48,785 bases of DNA from SSEF01 sp964604195 (lineage in GTDB: Bacteria > Patescibacteriota > Minisyncoccia > Moranbacterales > UBA1568): contig CAZRXW010000005.1 of NCBI GenBank assembly GCA_964604195.1, positions 1 to 48,785 of the forward strand. Reading direction: 5' to 3'. Shown one piece after another: positions 47,316 through 48,785 of the stretch. The stretch's first letter is position 1; each line of letters starts with the position of its first letter. Made by a program: the position numbers and the translations under genes. Under the pieces are notes generated by a model, which was not told where the DNA came from, ran no database searches, and worked only from the letters and a program-made list of their open reading frames with translations.

Positions 47316-48635
47316 ATGGAAACCTATACCACAGCCAGGATCGGCAATGAAATAGCCCGACCCATCCAAAAGGTTCGGTATGTCCTCTATGCTCGAAAAT
47401 CAACCGAGTCAGAAGAACGGCAAGTGCTTTCGATTGATTCTCAAGTGAAGGAAATGCTCCAGCTGGCCGAGCGAGACAGTCTCGATATCGTTGAGATCAG
47501 ACGAGAATCGCACAGCGCAAAGGAATCAGGGCAGCGGCCAGTATATCGAGAAATCTTGGAAGATATCCGAGGAGGGAGATTCAATGGCATCCTCACCTGG
47601 GCACCCGATCGCCTTTCCCGTAATGCCGGCGATCTAGGGAGTGTTGTCGATCTCATGGATCAGCAGCTCCTCATGGAAATCCGAACCTACGGACAAACCT
47701 TCAAAAACTCTCCCAATGAAAAGTTTTTGCTGATGATCCTCTGTAGTCAGGCAAAACTTGAGAACGACAACAAGAGCATTAATGTGAAACGAGGCCTGCG
47801 AACGAGAGTAGAAATGGGATTGTGGCCTGGACCTCCACCCACTGGGTACATGAAAGAAAAAAGAATGGATCGAAAATGCGAAACATTGATTGATCCAGAG
47901 CGAGCACCAGTCATCAAAAAAATATTCGAGAAAGTCGCCTATGAACACTGGAGCGGACGAAAGATATACAATTGGCTCAAATTCGACCTAAATTTCAGAA
48001 GTGCCTACGGAAAGAAACATCTAAGCCTCGGTAATATTTACCGGCTCCTAGATAACACCTTCTATTACGGGGTGTTTGAATATCCCAGAAAATCAGGGAA
48101 TTGGTACACGGGAAAGCATGAACCAATCATCACCAAAGAACTTTTTAATCTCGTTCAAGAACAAGTAAAAAGTCAGGTTCTCAGAGTCGAGGGTAAAGAG
48201 TTCGCTTTCACGAAAATGATGACTTGTAGATTATGCGGATCAGGGATATGCGCCGATGAGAAGTTCAAAAAGAAAAAAGGTGGCGGGGTTCATAGGTATG
48301 TGTACTATGGTTGCACCAAAGCCCGAGGAGCCGATTGTAAATGCGGCTACACCGAAGAGAAAGAAATCCTGAAGCAGTTTGAAGAATTGATAGACAAAAT
48401 AAGCCTCAATGAGATCGAAGTAAAATCAAAGATCAAGACAGAGATTGAGCGGTTTTCCAAAATGCAAAAGTTCTTTCTCGGGACAAAAGAAAAGATTAGC
48501 GTCCCAAGCGTCGATATTCGAGGCTATGCAAAGTATGTCCTCAAAGAAGGCACAAACGAAGAGAAACGAGAAATACTGATTTGTTTGAAAAGCAGAATCT
48601 ACCTTGCAGAGAAGAAGATAACCCTGGAGAAGTAA
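47316..48635 (+). CDS. Large serine recombinase 2
   Basis: A 439-residue large serine recombinase of the same length as recombinase 1 and about 94% identical to it in protein sequence. The catalytic Ser29 in Y-A-R-K-S-T, the arginine helix and the zinc ribbon (C-R-L-C, C-T-K, C-K-C-G) are all intact. Most differences between the DNA copies are silent, so both genes have probably been kept functional. It lies between the restriction operon and the tRNA-Ser boundary and points at the tRNA. Together with recombinase 1 it brackets about 18 kb in direct orientation. Confidence 0.93.
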   Translation: METYTTARIGNEIARPIQKVRYVLYARKSTESEERQVLSIDSQVKEMLQLAERDSLDIVEIRRESHSAKESGQRPVYREILEDIRGGRFNGILTWAPDRLSRNAGDLGSVVDLMDQQLLMEIRTYGQTFKNSPNEKFLLMILCSQAKLENDNKSINVKRGLRTRVEMGLWPGPPPTGYMKEKRMDRKCETLIDPERAPVIKKIFEKVAYEHWSGRKIYNWLKFDLNFRSAYGKKHLSLGNIYRLLDNTFYYGVFEYPRKSGNWYTGKHEPIITKELFNLVQEQVKSQVLRVEGKEFAFTKMMTCRLCGSGICADEKFKKKKGGGVHRYVYYGCTKARGADCKCGYTEEKEILKQFEELIDKISLNEIEVKSKIKTEIERFSKMQKFFLGTKEKISVPSVDIRGYAKYVLKEGTNEEKREILICLKSRIYLAEKKITLEK

Positions 48636-48650
48636 CAAGCAATCGGAAAA

Positions 48651-48681
48651 GTAAAAAGCACGGAAAATCCGTGCTTTTTAC
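48651..48681. terminator. Strong bidirectional intrinsic terminator
   Basis: GTAAAAAGCACGG and CCGTGCTTTTTAC form a perfect 13-bp stem with a 5-base loop. It ends recombinase 2 and can also stop transcripts from the tRNA-Ser on its right. Confidence 0.88.
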
Positions 48682-48700
48682 TTTGTAACCGACCAATGTT

Positions 48701-48785
<85 letters not shown>

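Overview
Kind of organism. The window is bacterial: dense, mostly short intergenic gaps, standard stop codons (no sign of UGA recoding), short or absent Shine-Dalgarno sequences and many small membrane proteins. The gene flavours (VanW-like exported protein, fused GldF/GldG transporter with a DUF4340 partner, SurA-N anchored protein, paired large serine recombinases, tRNA-Ser at a boundary) suggest a Patescibacteria/CPR-type genome, probably of the Parcubacteria kind. This is an impression from family resemblance, not a test.

Layout. (1) 1-358 is the start of a DUF1761 membrane gene, followed by about 530 gene-free bases holding a strong terminator, inverted repeats and tRNA-like sequence. 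(2) 888-29053 is one long minus-strand run of metal and thiol genes. From its upstream (right) end it encodes an exported Met-rich protein, an HMA-DsbD-like-cupredoxin fusion, a CopZ-like HMA protein, a CopA ATPase with a large C-terminal extension, DUF411, a multicopper oxidase, DsbA-like proteins, a CsoR-like regulator, SHOCT, DUF302 and DUF2933 proteins, a second Cu-type ATPase with a CPD motif and a CuA-domain protein. It continues with VanW, a cysteine desulfurase-like enzyme, thioredoxin-fold proteins, a Gld-type ABC transporter, a Zn/Cd-type ATPase and an ECF sigma factor with a membrane partner. (3) 29246-48635 is an accessory region bracketed by two serine recombinases that are about 94% identical in protein sequence and point the same way. 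Between them lie a structured RNA candidate, a zinc-ribbon membrane protein, a LexA-led operon with two ComEC-type metallo-beta-lactamase proteins around a membrane protein, an orphan DNA-packaging module (ParB-methyltransferase, small and large terminase) and a restriction-modification-like operon (XRE regulator, MmeI-like methyltransferase, SF2 helicase, GIY-YIG nuclease, OGFr-domain protein, unknown protein, HAD protein). (4) The window ends inside a minus-strand tRNA-Ser(GCT).

How it works together. The left two thirds looks like a copper (and Zn/Cd) detoxification and extracytoplasmic thiol-chemistry island: chaperone and pump (HMA, CopA), periplasmic oxidation and binding (multicopper oxidase, CuA, cupredoxin, DUF411), disulfide handling (DsbA, DsbD-like) and a CsoR-like regulator that has lost every usual metal ligand. 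The right third looks like a mobile or defence island. An 18-nt stretch of the tRNA-Ser 3' end is repeated near the left end, and related structured segments lie at 0.6 and 31.9 kb, so the window may contain one composite or two tandem integrated elements. The least explained systems are the LexA-MBL-membrane-MBL operon, the methyltransferase-helicase-GIY-YIG-OGFr operon, and the RNA candidate beside the first recombinase.
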